A stretch of 64,000 nt of DNA, from NCBI GenBank assembly GCA_963805715.1, contig CAWDVK010000009.1, positions 868,001 through 932,000 of the forward strand, read 5' to 3'. This DNA is from CAWDVK01 sp963805715. GTDB lineage: Bacteria > Actinomycetota > Actinomycetes > Streptosporangiales > Streptosporangiaceae. Shown in pieces: positions 33,902-41,972 of this stretch. Every line of letters begins with the position of its first letter. The first letter of the stretch is position 1. The position numbers and the translations under genes were made by a program. The notes beneath the pieces are model-generated. The model was not told the DNA's origin. It saw only the letters and a list, made by a program, of their open reading frames with translations, and ran no database searches.

Positions 33902-35098
33902 GTGAGGGCACTGCTGCTGGAAAACGTCCACCCTGAGGCTTCCCGGCTGCTCGAGGAGGCGGGCCTGGAGGTGACCGCGCTCTCCTCGGCGCTGGACGAG
34001 GCCGAGCTCGCGGCCGCCCTGCCGGGTATCGATCTGCTCGGGATCAGATCCAAGACCCAGGTCAGCGCGGCCGTACTCGCGGCGGCGCCGGACCTGATCG
34101 CCGTGGGGGCGTTCTGCATCGGGACCGACCAGATCGACCTGGCCGCCGCCTCGGCGCTCGGCGTCGCCGTGTTCAACGCGCCGTACTCGAATACGCGCAG
34201 CGTAGTCGAGCTGACCCTGGCCGAGATCATCGCGCTGACCCGCCGGCTCACCGAGAAGGACAGCCGGATGCACGCGGGCGTGTGGGATAAGTCGGCCGAC
34301 GGCGCGCATGAGGTCCGCGGCCGGACGCTGGGCATCGTCGGGTACGGCAACATCGGCGCGCAGCTGTCGGTCGTCAGCGAGGCGCTCGGGATGCGGGTGG
34401 TCTTCTACGACACCGCCGACAAGCTCGCGCTCGGGAACGCCCGGCGCTGCGTCAGCCTCGAGGAACTGCTCAAGATCTCCGACGTGGTGAGCCTGCACGT
34501 GGACGGCCGCCCGTCCAATAGCTCGCTGTTCGGCGAGAAGGAATTCAGCCGGATGCGGCCTGGCTCGCTGTTCCTCAACCTGTGCCGCGGCTTCGTGATC
34601 GACCACCAGGCACTCCGCCGGCATCTGCTGTCCGGCCACCTGGCCGGAGCAGCCGTGGACGTCTTCCCCGACGAGCCGCGGTCATCGGGGACCGAGTTCG
34701 CGTCCGTCCTGCGCGGCCTGCCGAACGTGATCCTCACCCCGCACATCGGCGGCTCGACCGAAGAGGCCCAGGCCGACATCGGCGCCTTCGTCGGCGGCAA
34801 GCTCGCCGATTTCACCGCCGAGGGGGCCACCTCGCTGTCGGTGAACCTGCCGCAGGTGGCGCTGCCGCCGGCCACCGGCACGCACCGGCTGGCGCACCTG
34901 CACCAGAACGTGCCCGGCGTGATGGCGGAAATCAACTCGGTCCTGGCCGAGCACGAGGTGAATGTGGAGGCCCAGCTGCTCGGCACCCGCGGCGACCTCG
35001 GTTACGCCCTGACCGATATCGGGATCGACTATCCCGATGCGGTGGTGACCCGCCTGCGGGACATGAGCCCGACGGTGCGGCTGCGGGTTCTGTCGTGA
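33902..35098 (+). CDS. serA: D-3-phosphoglycerate dehydrogenase
   Basis: The 398-residue protein has the Rossmann motif GIVGYGNIG, catalytic Arg in NLCRGFVI and catalytic His in LTPHIGGSTEEAQ. A C-terminal ACT-like domain (NVPGVMAEINSVLAEHEVNV) is typical of serine-regulated SerA. It catalyses the first committed step of serine synthesis with NAD. It starts with GTG 33902, 98 bases from the divergent KAS III gene, so that gap holds both promoters. Confidence 0.9.
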   Translation: MRALLLENVHPEASRLLEEAGLEVTALSSALDEAELAAALPGIDLLGIRSKTQVSAAVLAAAPDLIAVGAFCIGTDQIDLAAASALGVAVFNAPYSNTRSVVELTLAEIIALTRRLTEKDSRMHAGVWDKSADGAHEVRGRTLGIVGYGNIGAQLSVVSEALGMRVVFYDTADKLALGNARRCVSLEELLKISDVVSLHVDGRPSNSSLFGEKEFSRMRPGSLFLNLCRGFVIDHQALRRHLLSGHLAGAAVDVFPDEPRSSGTEFASVLRGLPNVILTPHIGGSTEEAQADIGAFVGGKLADFTAEGATSLSVNLPQVALPPATGTHRLAHLHQNVPGVMAEINSVLAEHEVNVEAQLLGTRGDLGYALTDIGIDYPDAVVTRLRDMSPTVRLRVLS

Positions 35099-35165
35099 TC
35101 CTGGCGGCCGGGCGGCAGCGGGCAGGGCGCTCCAGGGAGCTGACGATCACCGCATGGAGAAGCAC

Positions 35166-35522
35166 ATGACGACCAAGCTGAGCGAGCGCTCCTACGCGTT
35201 CGCGCAAGAGCAGATCAGGAAGGGGAGGGTGGTGCTCGACCAGCGCACCGACTGGAGCGAGCATCAGCCGTCGACCCGCCAGGAGAACGAGTTCATCGAG
35301 ACTCACCTCTGGGACGAATACGCCAGCTGGCACCTCGGCCTCGATGACGAGGAGCCCGAGCAGACCAAGGCCAGGTACAAATTCCCTTACGGCGACTTCG
35401 CGCGCGTGCACCGCTGCGGGGTCCTTTCCGCGGAGGTGCGGGCCGGGCAGTACAAGCACCGGGACATCGAGGATGCGGCCATCCGGCTGCGCGAGATGTT
35501 GGACGAGCGGACTGATTATTAG
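35166..35522 (+). CDS. Conserved hypothetical actinobacterial protein
   Basis: The 118-residue soluble protein is rich in charged and aromatic residues: LSERSYAFAQEQIRKGRVVL, DDWSEHQPS-like TDWSEHQPSTRQENEFI, KARYKFPYGDFARVHRCGVL. I recognise the style as a conserved uncharacterised actinobacterial family, with no assigned function. ATG 35166 has GGAGAAG four to five bases upstream. An ATG at 35154 is also in frame. There are no membrane segments. It follows serA by 67 bases and may share its transcript. Confidence 0.7.
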   Translation: MTTKLSERSYAFAQEQIRKGRVVLDQRTDWSEHQPSTRQENEFIETHLWDEYASWHLGLDDEEPEQTKARYKFPYGDFARVHRCGVLSAEVRAGQYKHRDIEDAAIRLREMLDERTDY

Positions 35523-35617
35523 CCCGCATTCCTGACCACCTGCGCTTCCGCTGAGAGCTGAGGCGTTACCGGCGCGAAAGCAGCACGCGCGGACATCAGG
35601 CCCGCTACTATCCGCGC

Positions 35618-36274
35618 ATGAAGTGCTACTTTCAGCACCGGGCCGGGGTGCTGGGTCTCTTAGCCGCCACCGCCCTGCTGGCCGCCTGCGGCAGCGTGCT
35701 GGCCCCCAAGGCGGCCGTCCGGCCGCACGACACCACGGCCGCTGCCGCAGCGACCCGCCTGCCCGCCGTCCTCTGCACCGCGCGGATGACGAGCGGCAGG
35801 CCCGAGAATGACAGCCGCGACAGCGTCCTGGTGCGCACGGTGGCGCAGGCCCAGATCCGGGTCACCGCCCACTACGCGATTGGCCCCGATGTCAAGAGCG
35901 GGGACGCCTCGAGCCACGGCCAGGCCATGGTCTGGTACTACGTCAACGCCACGCCCGGTTACCGCGTGATCGTGAATGTCACCGCATCCAGCCGCGGCCA
36001 GGAGGGATGGTGCTGGACGGCGTTCATCCCGCTGGCGCGGCCGAAGCCGACGCCTAAGCCGGACCTGAGCCCTGTGGCCCGCAAGCCGGTGGCGCCGGCC
36101 TCGCCGGCGGCACCGGCGCCGTCCGCTCATTGCCGCCCGCTCAGCGACAAGGGCACCTGCTACGAGCCCGGCGAGTACTGCCGAAGCGATGATCACGGCA
36201 TGGCCGGCGTGGCCGGTGACGGCAAGGCGATCAGGTGCGAGGACAAGGACGGCTGGCGGTGGGAACCCTACTAG
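35618..36274 (+). CDS. Predicted lipoprotein with a Cys-rich C-terminal module
   Basis: The 218-residue protein starts with a lipoprotein signal ending in lipobox LLAAC (Cys24). A Pro/Lys/Ala linker (PKPTPKPDLSPVARKPVAPA) leads to a 45-residue module with Cys in CRPLSDKGTCYEPGEYC and IRCEDKDGWRWEPY. That module recurs at the ends of secreted actinobacterial proteins and is probably disulphide-bonded. The middle part is predicted beta-rich (VWYYVNATPGYRVIVNVTA). The function is unknown. The location is the outer face of the membrane. Confidence 0.75.
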   Translation: MKCYFQHRAGVLGLLAATALLAACGSVLAPKAAVRPHDTTAAAAATRLPAVLCTARMTSGRPENDSRDSVLVRTVAQAQIRVTAHYAIGPDVKSGDASSHGQAMVWYYVNATPGYRVIVNVTASSRGQEGWCWTAFIPLARPKPTPKPDLSPVARKPVAPASPAAPAPSAHCRPLSDKGTCYEPGEYCRSDDHGMAGVAGDGKAIRCEDKDGWRWEPY

Positions 36275-36318
36275 CCTGCGGCGGCCGCGACGCCGCGGGC
36301 CGACCTCCGCGAGGTGAC

Positions 36319-36567
36319 GTGCTCGGTAAAGTGACCATAGAACTCACCCCGGCCGCGGTGGACTGGATCGCCGAGCACGGCCACCAGCCGGAGTTCGGCG
36401 CGCGTCCGATGCGCCGGACCATCCAGCGCGAGGTCGAGAACCGGCTATCGCGGCTGCTGCTGGACGGCGAGATCATGCCGGGCCAGCAGGTCACCATTGA
36501 CGTCGGGGACGGAAGGCTGACCTTCACCGCGCACGACCGCGCCGGGGCGCCAGCGGCGGCGTCCTGA
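36319..36567 (+). pseudogene. Orphan C-terminal domain of a ClpB/ClpC-type AAA+ ATPase
   Basis: Eighty-two codons from GTG 36319 encode IELTPAAVDWIAEHGHQPEF, GARPMRRTIQREVENRLSRL and LLDGEIMPGQQVTID, the D2 small domain at the very end of Clp ATPases (sensor 2 Arg in GARPMRR). Nothing of the large ATPase part lies upstream, where the lipoprotein gene ends 45 bases before. It is probably a cut gene rather than a functional small protein. It is convergent with the amidohydrolase gene. Confidence 0.7.
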
Positions 36568-36577
36568 ACCTGGCTGG

Positions 36578-38062
36578 TCAGGCGGGCTGGTCAGGCTGGC
36601 CGCCGCCTTTCCACTGCGCTGAGCCCGCGTCCCACCGGGTATAGGTGTAGGGATTGTCGAGCACCTTGGTCTCCGGAACCTCCGGATGCATCCCCTCGGC
36701 CCAGGCCTCGGGCCCGAGCTGGCCCATCAGGTACTCGGCCGTCTGCCCGGCCAGCTGCCGGGCCCGGGCCAGGTCCACGCCGGCCAGCCGGTGGTCGTAC
36801 TTGACGACCCGGCCATTCACCACGACCGTGTGCACGTCGCCGCGCTGGGCCTGGAACGCGACGTGCCCGTACGGGTTGAGCACCGGGAACATCACCGGCG
36901 AGTCGTCGTTCTTGATCAGCACCACGTCGGCCTTCTTGCCCGGCTCCAGGCTGCCGGTGACCGAGTCCAGCCCCAGCGCCTTCGCGCCGCCGCGGGTGGC
37001 CCAGTCCACCACGTCCTCGGCGCGGAGATGGCAGTGGGTGACGGTCTGCTGCCTGCCGTGCGCCTCCAGGTGCTCGCGGGACCGGTCCGCGCCCAGGGTG
37101 GCCCGCATGGCGGAGAACAGATCGCCGCTCCACCACACGCTGGTATCCATGGACAGCGACATCGGGATGCCATGCTCGCGCAGCCGCCAGGTGGGCGGGT
37201 AGCCCTGGCCAGCGCTCTGCTCGCTCTCGGTGGACACCGAGGCGGTGCCCCCGGTGGCGGCGATCCGGTGATACGAATCGCGGGTCAGCGTCGCCGCGTG
37301 CACGTAGATGGTGGACGGGGTCATGAACCCGTTCTCGTGCATCAGCCGGATTCCGTCGTCGCTGGTCGCGCCCCAGACTCCGGCATGCGTGGTCACCGGC
37401 ACGCCCAGGTCCCGCGCGACCTCGAAGGCGGCCTTCTCCGGGAACGCCGGGTCGCCGGTCACGTCAAAGGCCATCTGGAAACCGAGCATGTCGTTGCCGC
37501 TGCCAAAGCGCCTGGCGACGAACTCGCGGAACTCGGGAGCGGCGGACCACTCCCACGGGCCCTGCTGGATGTTGCCGTAGGCGAGCACGAACCGGCCGGG
37601 GACCTCAACCAGGGCGTCCACAGCGGCCTCGGCGTGCGCGACCGTCTGCAGGCCGTGTGACCAGTCGACTGTCGTGGTCACGCCGGCGTCGATCGCCTCG
37701 ATCGCGGACAGCAGGTTGCCCGCGAAGATGTCCTCCGGCCGGAAGACCTTGCCCCACTGCAGGTAGTACCAGACGAAATACTGGGTGAGCGTCCAGTCGG
37801 CGCCGTAACCGCGCATCGCGGTCTGCCACATGTGCCGGTGGGTGTCGATCATCCCCGGCAGGACAATCCCGCCGGTCGCGTCGATCTCGGCGGTGCCCTC
37901 CGGCACCGCGAGCGCCGGGCCCACATCCGTGATGCGCTCACCGGTGATCAGGACGTCGGCGCCGTGGTGCACGTGATGGGCATCGTCCATGGTCAGCACG
38001 GTGGCGTTGCGGAACACCAGCGGCCGGCCCGGCGTCAGGTCAGGGCTCGATGCGGATGCCAT
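36578..38062 (-). CDS. Amidohydrolase-family enzyme (cytosine deaminase/ATZ-TRZ-like)
   Basis: The 494-residue protein has the metal-dependent amidohydrolase pattern: GMIDTHRHMWQTAMRG (H-x-H), GVPVTTHAGVWG (third His), YVHAATLTRDSYHRIA, and SMDTSVWWSGDLFSAMR (metal Asp). The closing beta-sandwich follows (GSLEPGKKADVVLI). ATG 38062 follows GGAGG. Such enzymes deaminate or dechlorinate N-heterocycles. The substrate is not known here. Two GCGGACA-type dyads lie upstream, so IclR-type control is a guess. Confidence 0.83.
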   Translation of the reverse strand: MASASSPDLTPGRPLVFRNATVLTMDDAHHVHHGADVLITGERITDVGPALAVPEGTAEIDATGGIVLPGMIDTHRHMWQTAMRGYGADWTLTQYFVWYYLQWGKVFRPEDIFAGNLLSAIEAIDAGVTTTVDWSHGLQTVAHAEAAVDALVEVPGRFVLAYGNIQQGPWEWSAAPEFREFVARRFGSGNDMLGFQMAFDVTGDPAFPEKAAFEVARDLGVPVTTHAGVWGATSDDGIRLMHENGFMTPSTIYVHAATLTRDSYHRIAATGGTASVSTESEQSAGQGYPPTWRLREHGIPMSLSMDTSVWWSGDLFSAMRATLGADRSREHLEAHGRQQTVTHCHLRAEDVVDWATRGGAKALGLDSVTGSLEPGKKADVVLIKNDDSPVMFPVLNPYGHVAFQAQRGDVHTVVVNGRVVKYDHRLAGVDLARARQLAGQTAEYLMGQLGPEAWAEGMHPEVPETKVLDNPYTYTRWDAGSAQWKGGGQPDQPA

Positions 38063-38097
38063 GGCGGACCTCCACTGTGAAGCTGCCCGCGGCTCGC

Positions 38098-38113
38098 GCG
38101 GACAGGTGTCCGC
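38098..38113. promoter_or_regulatory. Perfect dyad GCGGACA-GG-TGTCCGC
   Basis: A 16-bp perfect inverted repeat lies 35 bases upstream of the amidohydrolase start. The same hexamers appear in opposite orientation at 38236-38252. Confidence 0.5.
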
Positions 38114-38235
38114 AACCCGGCCGTTCGTAGTCTGAGCGGAAGCGTGGCCGCTGCGGTGCGGCGCTGTCAAGAGGCGCTGCCACGAGGCGCTGTCACGAGG
38201 CAAGGCGCGGCGCACGGCGGAAGAGCCAGCGCGCT

Positions 38236-38252
38236 GTCCGCTGTACGGACAA
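38236..38252. promoter_or_regulatory. Perfect dyad TGTCCG-N5-CGGACA
   Basis: Inverted repeat in the gap between the amidohydrolase and the IclR remnant. With 38098-38113 it makes a pair of related operators about 140 bases apart, suitable for a dimeric or looping regulator. Confidence 0.5.
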
Positions 38253-38301
38253 GTTCGCCAGGTCACGCTACAGTCGTTCCGGTCGCTATCAGCCGCAGGG
38301 G

Positions 38302-38568
38302 GTGATCGCATGGCACGCCGTGACGCCAGCCCTGCGGGACGGGGACGGGCGGGTCATCGCGGCGATGAACGTCACCGTGCACGCCGCCGAGACACCGGTC
38401 GAGGTTCTCACCGGCGAGTACCTGCCGCTGCTGCTGGCCACGGCCGGGGCGATCAGCGCGGCCTGGGCCGCCTGCCAGTCGGCGCCCCAGGCCGCAGCCC
38501 GCGAGCTAGCCCGCCGCGCTGACGTGCTGGTGCAGAACTTCACTCGTTCAGCCGGCAGAACCAGCTAA
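38302..38568 (+). pseudogene. IclR-regulator C-terminus joined to a CoA-transferase fragment
   Basis: The reading frame from GTG 38302 first encodes the end of an IclR effector domain (AMNVTVHAAETPVEVLTGEY, LPLLLATAGAIS). It then continues as RELARRADVLVQNFTRSAG, which resembles the L-x-x-x-ADVLVENF block of CaiB/BaiF family III CoA transferases. Neither parent gene is present. This is most simply a deletion fusion of two genes. It lies 22 bases upstream of ligB. Confidence 0.6.
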
Positions 38569-38590
38569 GCGACCCGGATAAGGAGCTGCC

Positions 38591-39451
38591 ATGGCCACTG
38601 TCGCCGCGGTCATCGCCTCGACGCATCACCCGTTCTACTACCGGGCGAGCACGGCTACCGGGCAGGACCGGCCGCCGTTCGCCGACGAGTGGGTGGCCAA
38701 GATCAGCGCGTTCCGTGAGACGCTCAGCCGGGCGCGCCCCGACGTGCTGGTCATGGTGGGCAGTGATCATTTCCATCAGCTGTGGCTGGACAACCTGCCC
38801 CAGTTCCTGATTGGCAAGGCGCCCTTCTACGACGCGAACTTCTACAACGAGGAGCGGGAGTTCGGGCTGCCCCGGATGCTGCTGCGCGGGCACGAGGAAC
38901 TCTCCGGCTACCTGCTGCGCGAGGGCATCGACGCCGGGTTCGACCTGGCCTTCAGCAACGAGTTGCGGATCGACCACAGCATCACCTGCCCGATCATCAC
39001 GCTGCGGCCCGAGGCGGATCTGCCGGTCGTTCCCGTCTATACCAATATCTTCGCCCCGCCGATGCCGCAGCCGAAACGGTTCGTGCAGCTGGGCAAGACC
39101 ATCCGCGAGCTAGTCGAGTCCTGGCCCAGCGACCAGCGGGTGGCCATCATCGGCACCGGCCACCTGTCGCTGGAACTCGGCGGCCCGCGCCAGTTCGGCC
39201 CGCATGGCCCCGATCCGGAGTTCGACCGCAAGGCGGTCGAGTGGATCGCGTCGGGCGACCTGGAGTCCGCGCTGGCCCGGGTCAGCCTGGACAGCCTGTG
39301 GGAGCCGGGCAACGCGACCCACGGGTTCATGGACTTCATGCTCATGATGGGCGTCGCCGGGGAGAACGTGAAAGCGGACTACGCGGATTCGCTTGACCTG
39401 TTCCACACCATGGAGGCCTACTTCACCTGGTACCCGGAGGGGAAGCCATGA
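38591..39451 (+). CDS. LigB-type extradiol ring-cleavage dioxygenase catalytic subunit
   Basis: The 286-residue protein has class III extradiol features: ASTHHPFYYRAS (His12 or 13), MVGSDHFHQLW (second His) and IIGTGHLSLELGG (active-site His). WEPGNATHGFMDF may hold the Glu ligand. It uses Fe(II) and O2 to cleave catechol-like rings, as in protocatechuate 4,5- or gallate dioxygenases. ATG 38591 follows AAGGAG. The LigA-like gene overlaps its stop. The exact substrate is unknown. Confidence 0.85.
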   Translation: MATVAAVIASTHHPFYYRASTATGQDRPPFADEWVAKISAFRETLSRARPDVLVMVGSDHFHQLWLDNLPQFLIGKAPFYDANFYNEEREFGLPRMLLRGHEELSGYLLREGIDAGFDLAFSNELRIDHSITCPIITLRPEADLPVVPVYTNIFAPPMPQPKRFVQLGKTIRELVESWPSDQRVAIIGTGHLSLELGGPRQFGPHGPDPEFDRKAVEWIASGDLESALARVSLDSLWEPGNATHGFMDFMLMMGVAGENVKADYADSLDLFHTMEAYFTWYPEGKP

Positions 39452-39810
39452 GCAGGTACCTGCTCGACAAGTTCCTCTACACCGTCGACCGCGACCCGGC
39501 GCTGGTCGAGCGCTACCGCGACGACCCCCGCGGCACGGTCGCCTGGTGGGAGGCGCAGCGGGCCAACGTGATCCTCAACTGCCATGAGGCAGAACGCAGC
39601 ACCTGGCTTACCTTTACCGATGCTGAGCGGGAAGCGCTGGCCACGCACGACTACGTCGGCCTGTTCGAGCTGGGCGCGCACAGCTTCCTGACGCTGACCC
39701 TGTTCATCGCCATGTTCGAGCGCGACTACCCGGAGCCGCTGGCGTTCCAGCGTGAGTACGCGGCGAGGCTCGGCCACTGGAGCCTGCCCTACCCGGACAT
39801 ATCCACCTGA
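39448..39810 (+). CDS. LigA-like small subunit of the extradiol dioxygenase
   Basis: The 120-residue all-helical protein (LDKFLYTVDRDPALVERYRD, THDYVGLFELGAHSFLTLTL) matches the LigA domain, which covers the active site of LigB. ATG 39448 overlaps the LigB stop by four bases, so the subunits are made in step. Gene order is beta then alpha, the reverse of sphingomonad ligAB. Confidence 0.8.
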   Translation: MSRYLLDKFLYTVDRDPALVERYRDDPRGTVAWWEAQRANVILNCHEAERSTWLTFTDAEREALATHDYVGLFELGAHSFLTLTLFIAMFERDYPEPLAFQREYAARLGHWSLPYPDIST

Positions 39811-39825
39811 GCCGGTCCCGGGCGG

Positions 39826-39912
39826 CCCGGCATCACCCGCGTCCGGGTCCCGGATGGCTTCCGTTATCTCGACCCGTCCGGCTCAGAGATCACGCAGGCG
39901 GAGACGCTCGAC
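39826..39912 (+). pseudogene. Remnant of a type IB DNA topoisomerase N-terminus
   Basis: About 29 codons read PGITRVRVPDGFRYLDPSGS and EITQAETLDR. This matches the start of bacterial/poxvirus-like topoisomerase IB (GITR-x-x-x-G-x-GF-x-Y-x-D). Afterwards the DNA turns into a Gly/Ala/Pro repeat, and the catalytic part is missing. The rest of 39913-40051 holds only this low-complexity stretch. Confidence 0.55.
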
Positions 39913-40051
39913 CGCGCTGCCAGCGATCCCGGCGGCGCCGGCGCAGCTCCCGGCCCCGGCGGAGGCGGAGGCGGAGGCGGCAGTCGCCGAGATGCTGGCC
40001 GCCTCAGCGAACCCGGCCCCGATCCCGGGCCGCTGACGGTGCGGCAGCGGG

Positions 40052-41581
40052 CTAGGCGGCCGGGCCGGTGCGGCAGCGCAGCTGATGCAGGGCATGCAGA
40101 AAGGACTGCCGGCGGACCGCGAACCGCTCCATGCTGGCCGGGTCGGGCTCGGCGACCTGGCGGGCGGCCGGCGCGAGCGGCCCGTAAACATCGGCCGGCG
40201 TCAGCAGGCTGATGGCACAGGCGCCGAGCAGTGCCGCCCCGCGGGCCGACGCGGCGGGCACGTCGACGGCCTGCAAGGGCAGCCGCAGGATGTCCGCCAG
40301 CATCTGCCGCCAGGGCTGTGCGGCAGTTCCGCCGCCGGCCAGCCGGACCGCGGCGGCCGAGTCCGCGCCAGGCAGGGCATCCAGCGCGTCCCTGATGGCG
40401 AAGGCAACGCCTTCCAGGGCGGCCCGCAACAGGTCAGTCCGGGTATGCCCGAGCCCGAGACCCGTCCAGGCCCCGCGCATCTGCGGATCCAGGTACGGGG
40501 TGCGCTCGCCGGGCAGGTGCGGCAGGAATACCGGGTCACCGGGACGAGGCAGCTCGCTGGCCGCGTCGTACAGCTGCGCCCAGCTGGCTCCGAGCGTCGA
40601 CCTGACCCAGTTCAGGGCGATCCCGGCGCTGAGGGTCGCGGCCATGGCGTACCAGCCCGGGCCGGCGCTGCGGTACAGGTGCGTCCCGGTTTCCGGGCGC
40701 GCGGCCGGGCTGTCGCGCGGCGTGACCAGCTGCGCGCCGGTCCCGATGGTCAGCTGGACCTCGCCCGGATGGCTCAGCCCGGTCCCGAACGCGGCAGCGG
40801 CGGTGTCGGCGGCGCCGGCCGCCACCGGCAGGCCGGCAGGCAGTCCGAGCTCGGCGGCCGCCTCGGCCGTCAGCGTCCCGGCCAGCTGCGCGGAGCCGGG
40901 CAGCAGCGGCGCGAGCAGGTCGGCGCTGAGGCCGAGGCCGGCGACGGTGGCGCTGTCCCACCGGTCCGCGGGCAGGTCATAGAGCAGCGTCGCGGAGGCG
41001 TCACTGGGCTCGGCCTGAGCGCGCCCGGTGAGGCGCTGGCGCAGCCAGTCCTTGGGCTGCAAGGCCCACCGGGCGCGCTGGTAGACCAGGGGCTCATGCT
41101 CGGCCACCCACAGCAGCAGCGGGCCCGCCATCCCCGGAGTGAGCGGGTTGGCCAGCCGCGCCAGCGCCGCGGGGCCGAGCCGCCGGTAGGCCGCGAGGCA
41201 GGGCGCGGCGCGGCCGTCGGCCCACAGCAAGGCCGGCCGCAGCACCTCCCCGCCCGGGCCGGTCAGCACCAGCCCGTGCATCTGGCCGGACAGCCCGATG
41301 GCCGACGGGCTGGTGCCGGCCGAGCCGGCCGCCTGACGTACCGCCGCCATGACCGCAGCCCACCACGCTGCGGGGTCGGACTCAGCCTGGCCGGGCTGGG
41401 CGGCGACGACGGGATACTCGGCGGTCGCCATGGCCAGCGGCTGCCCGTCCGGGCCGGCCACGATGACCTTGACCGAACTGGTGCCCAGGTCGATGCCGAG
41501 GACAGAGTGAGTCCGGCCGGCGCCGTCCGGCTGACCGGGGCGAGCGGAACCGGGGCCGGTGTCGTCAGGTCTCGATGACAA
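40052..41581 (-). CDS. xylB: Xylulokinase (FGGY carbohydrate kinase)
   Basis: The 509-residue protein has LGIDLGTSSVKVIVAGPDG (ATP-binding phosphate 1), AIGLSGQMHGLVL, GAADTAAAAFGTG, TIGTGAQL and VRLAGGGTAAQPW, all typical of XylB. It phosphorylates D-xylulose. No ATG or GTG lies close to the conserved N-terminus. TTG 41581 is the nearest workable start and falls inside the end of the dehydrogenase remnant, so a few residues at the front are uncertain. It is probably once part of a polyol or xylose operon. Confidence 0.85.
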   Translation of the reverse strand: MSSRPDDTGPGSARPGQPDGAGRTHSVLGIDLGTSSVKVIVAGPDGQPLAMATAEYPVVAAQPGQAESDPAAWWAAVMAAVRQAAGSAGTSPSAIGLSGQMHGLVLTGPGGEVLRPALLWADGRAAPCLAAYRRLGPAALARLANPLTPGMAGPLLLWVAEHEPLVYQRARWALQPKDWLRQRLTGRAQAEPSDASATLLYDLPADRWDSATVAGLGLSADLLAPLLPGSAQLAGTLTAEAAAELGLPAGLPVAAGAADTAAAAFGTGLSHPGEVQLTIGTGAQLVTPRDSPAARPETGTHLYRSAGPGWYAMAATLSAGIALNWVRSTLGASWAQLYDAASELPRPGDPVFLPHLPGERTPYLDPQMRGAWTGLGLGHTRTDLLRAALEGVAFAIRDALDALPGADSAAAVRLAGGGTAAQPWRQMLADILRLPLQAVDVPAASARGAALLGACAISLLTPADVYGPLAPAARQVAEPDPASMERFAVRRQSFLHALHQLRCRTGPAA

Positions 41582-41740
41582 TGTTGTGCACGGTCCTGTC
41601 GGTCTGCAGCGCCTGCAGCGCTGCTGCGTCGTCGCCCCCGTTGCGCGTGAGCTGCGGGCACTGCCCGGATACCGCAGCCGCCCCGGTAGCGTCAATCACG
41701 ATGTCGAGCGTGCCTGCTGCGCCTGATGAGGTAACCGCGG
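41565..41740 (-). pseudogene. Remnant of a zinc polyol/alcohol dehydrogenase upstream of xylB
   Basis: One frame encodes TLDIVIDATGAAAVSGQCPQ, RNGGDDAAALQALQTDRTVH and NIVIET before TGA 41565-41567. The first block is the end of the Rossmann domain, and the last is the usual C-terminus of MDR polyol dehydrogenases. The intervening about 100 residues and the whole N-terminus are missing, so at least two deletions occurred. Confidence 0.6.
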
Positions 41741-41830
41741 ATCATGCAGCGCTCCGTCACCAGCCCAGTGTCAGGGATCAGAACCCGCAGGCAAAGCCCC
41801 GGCGGGCGAGAACTGCGCAAGCCCTCCGAT

Positions 41831-41948
41831 TACCGATCCGGCCAGAGTCGGCGAGATCCTCGACAAGTTCCGGGCAAAGTACGGCGCGAAGGATGTGGCG
41901 GCGTACTACCCGGAACAGGATGTCGCGGTCGAGGTTCCGCTGAACTGA
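41831..41948 (+). pseudogene. C-terminal remnant of a PNPOx/F420-type oxidoreductase
   Basis: Thirty-eight codons read ARVGEILDKFRAKYGAKDVA and AYYPEQDVAVEVPLN before TGA 41946-41948. They match the final helix and strand of pyridoxamine-phosphate-oxidase-like split-barrel proteins. No start or barrel is present upstream (41741-41830 shows nothing else). The remnant is short, so the family call is moderate. Confidence 0.5.
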
Positions 41949-41972
41949 CCGGGACTCGGGGCAGTTCCCTGG

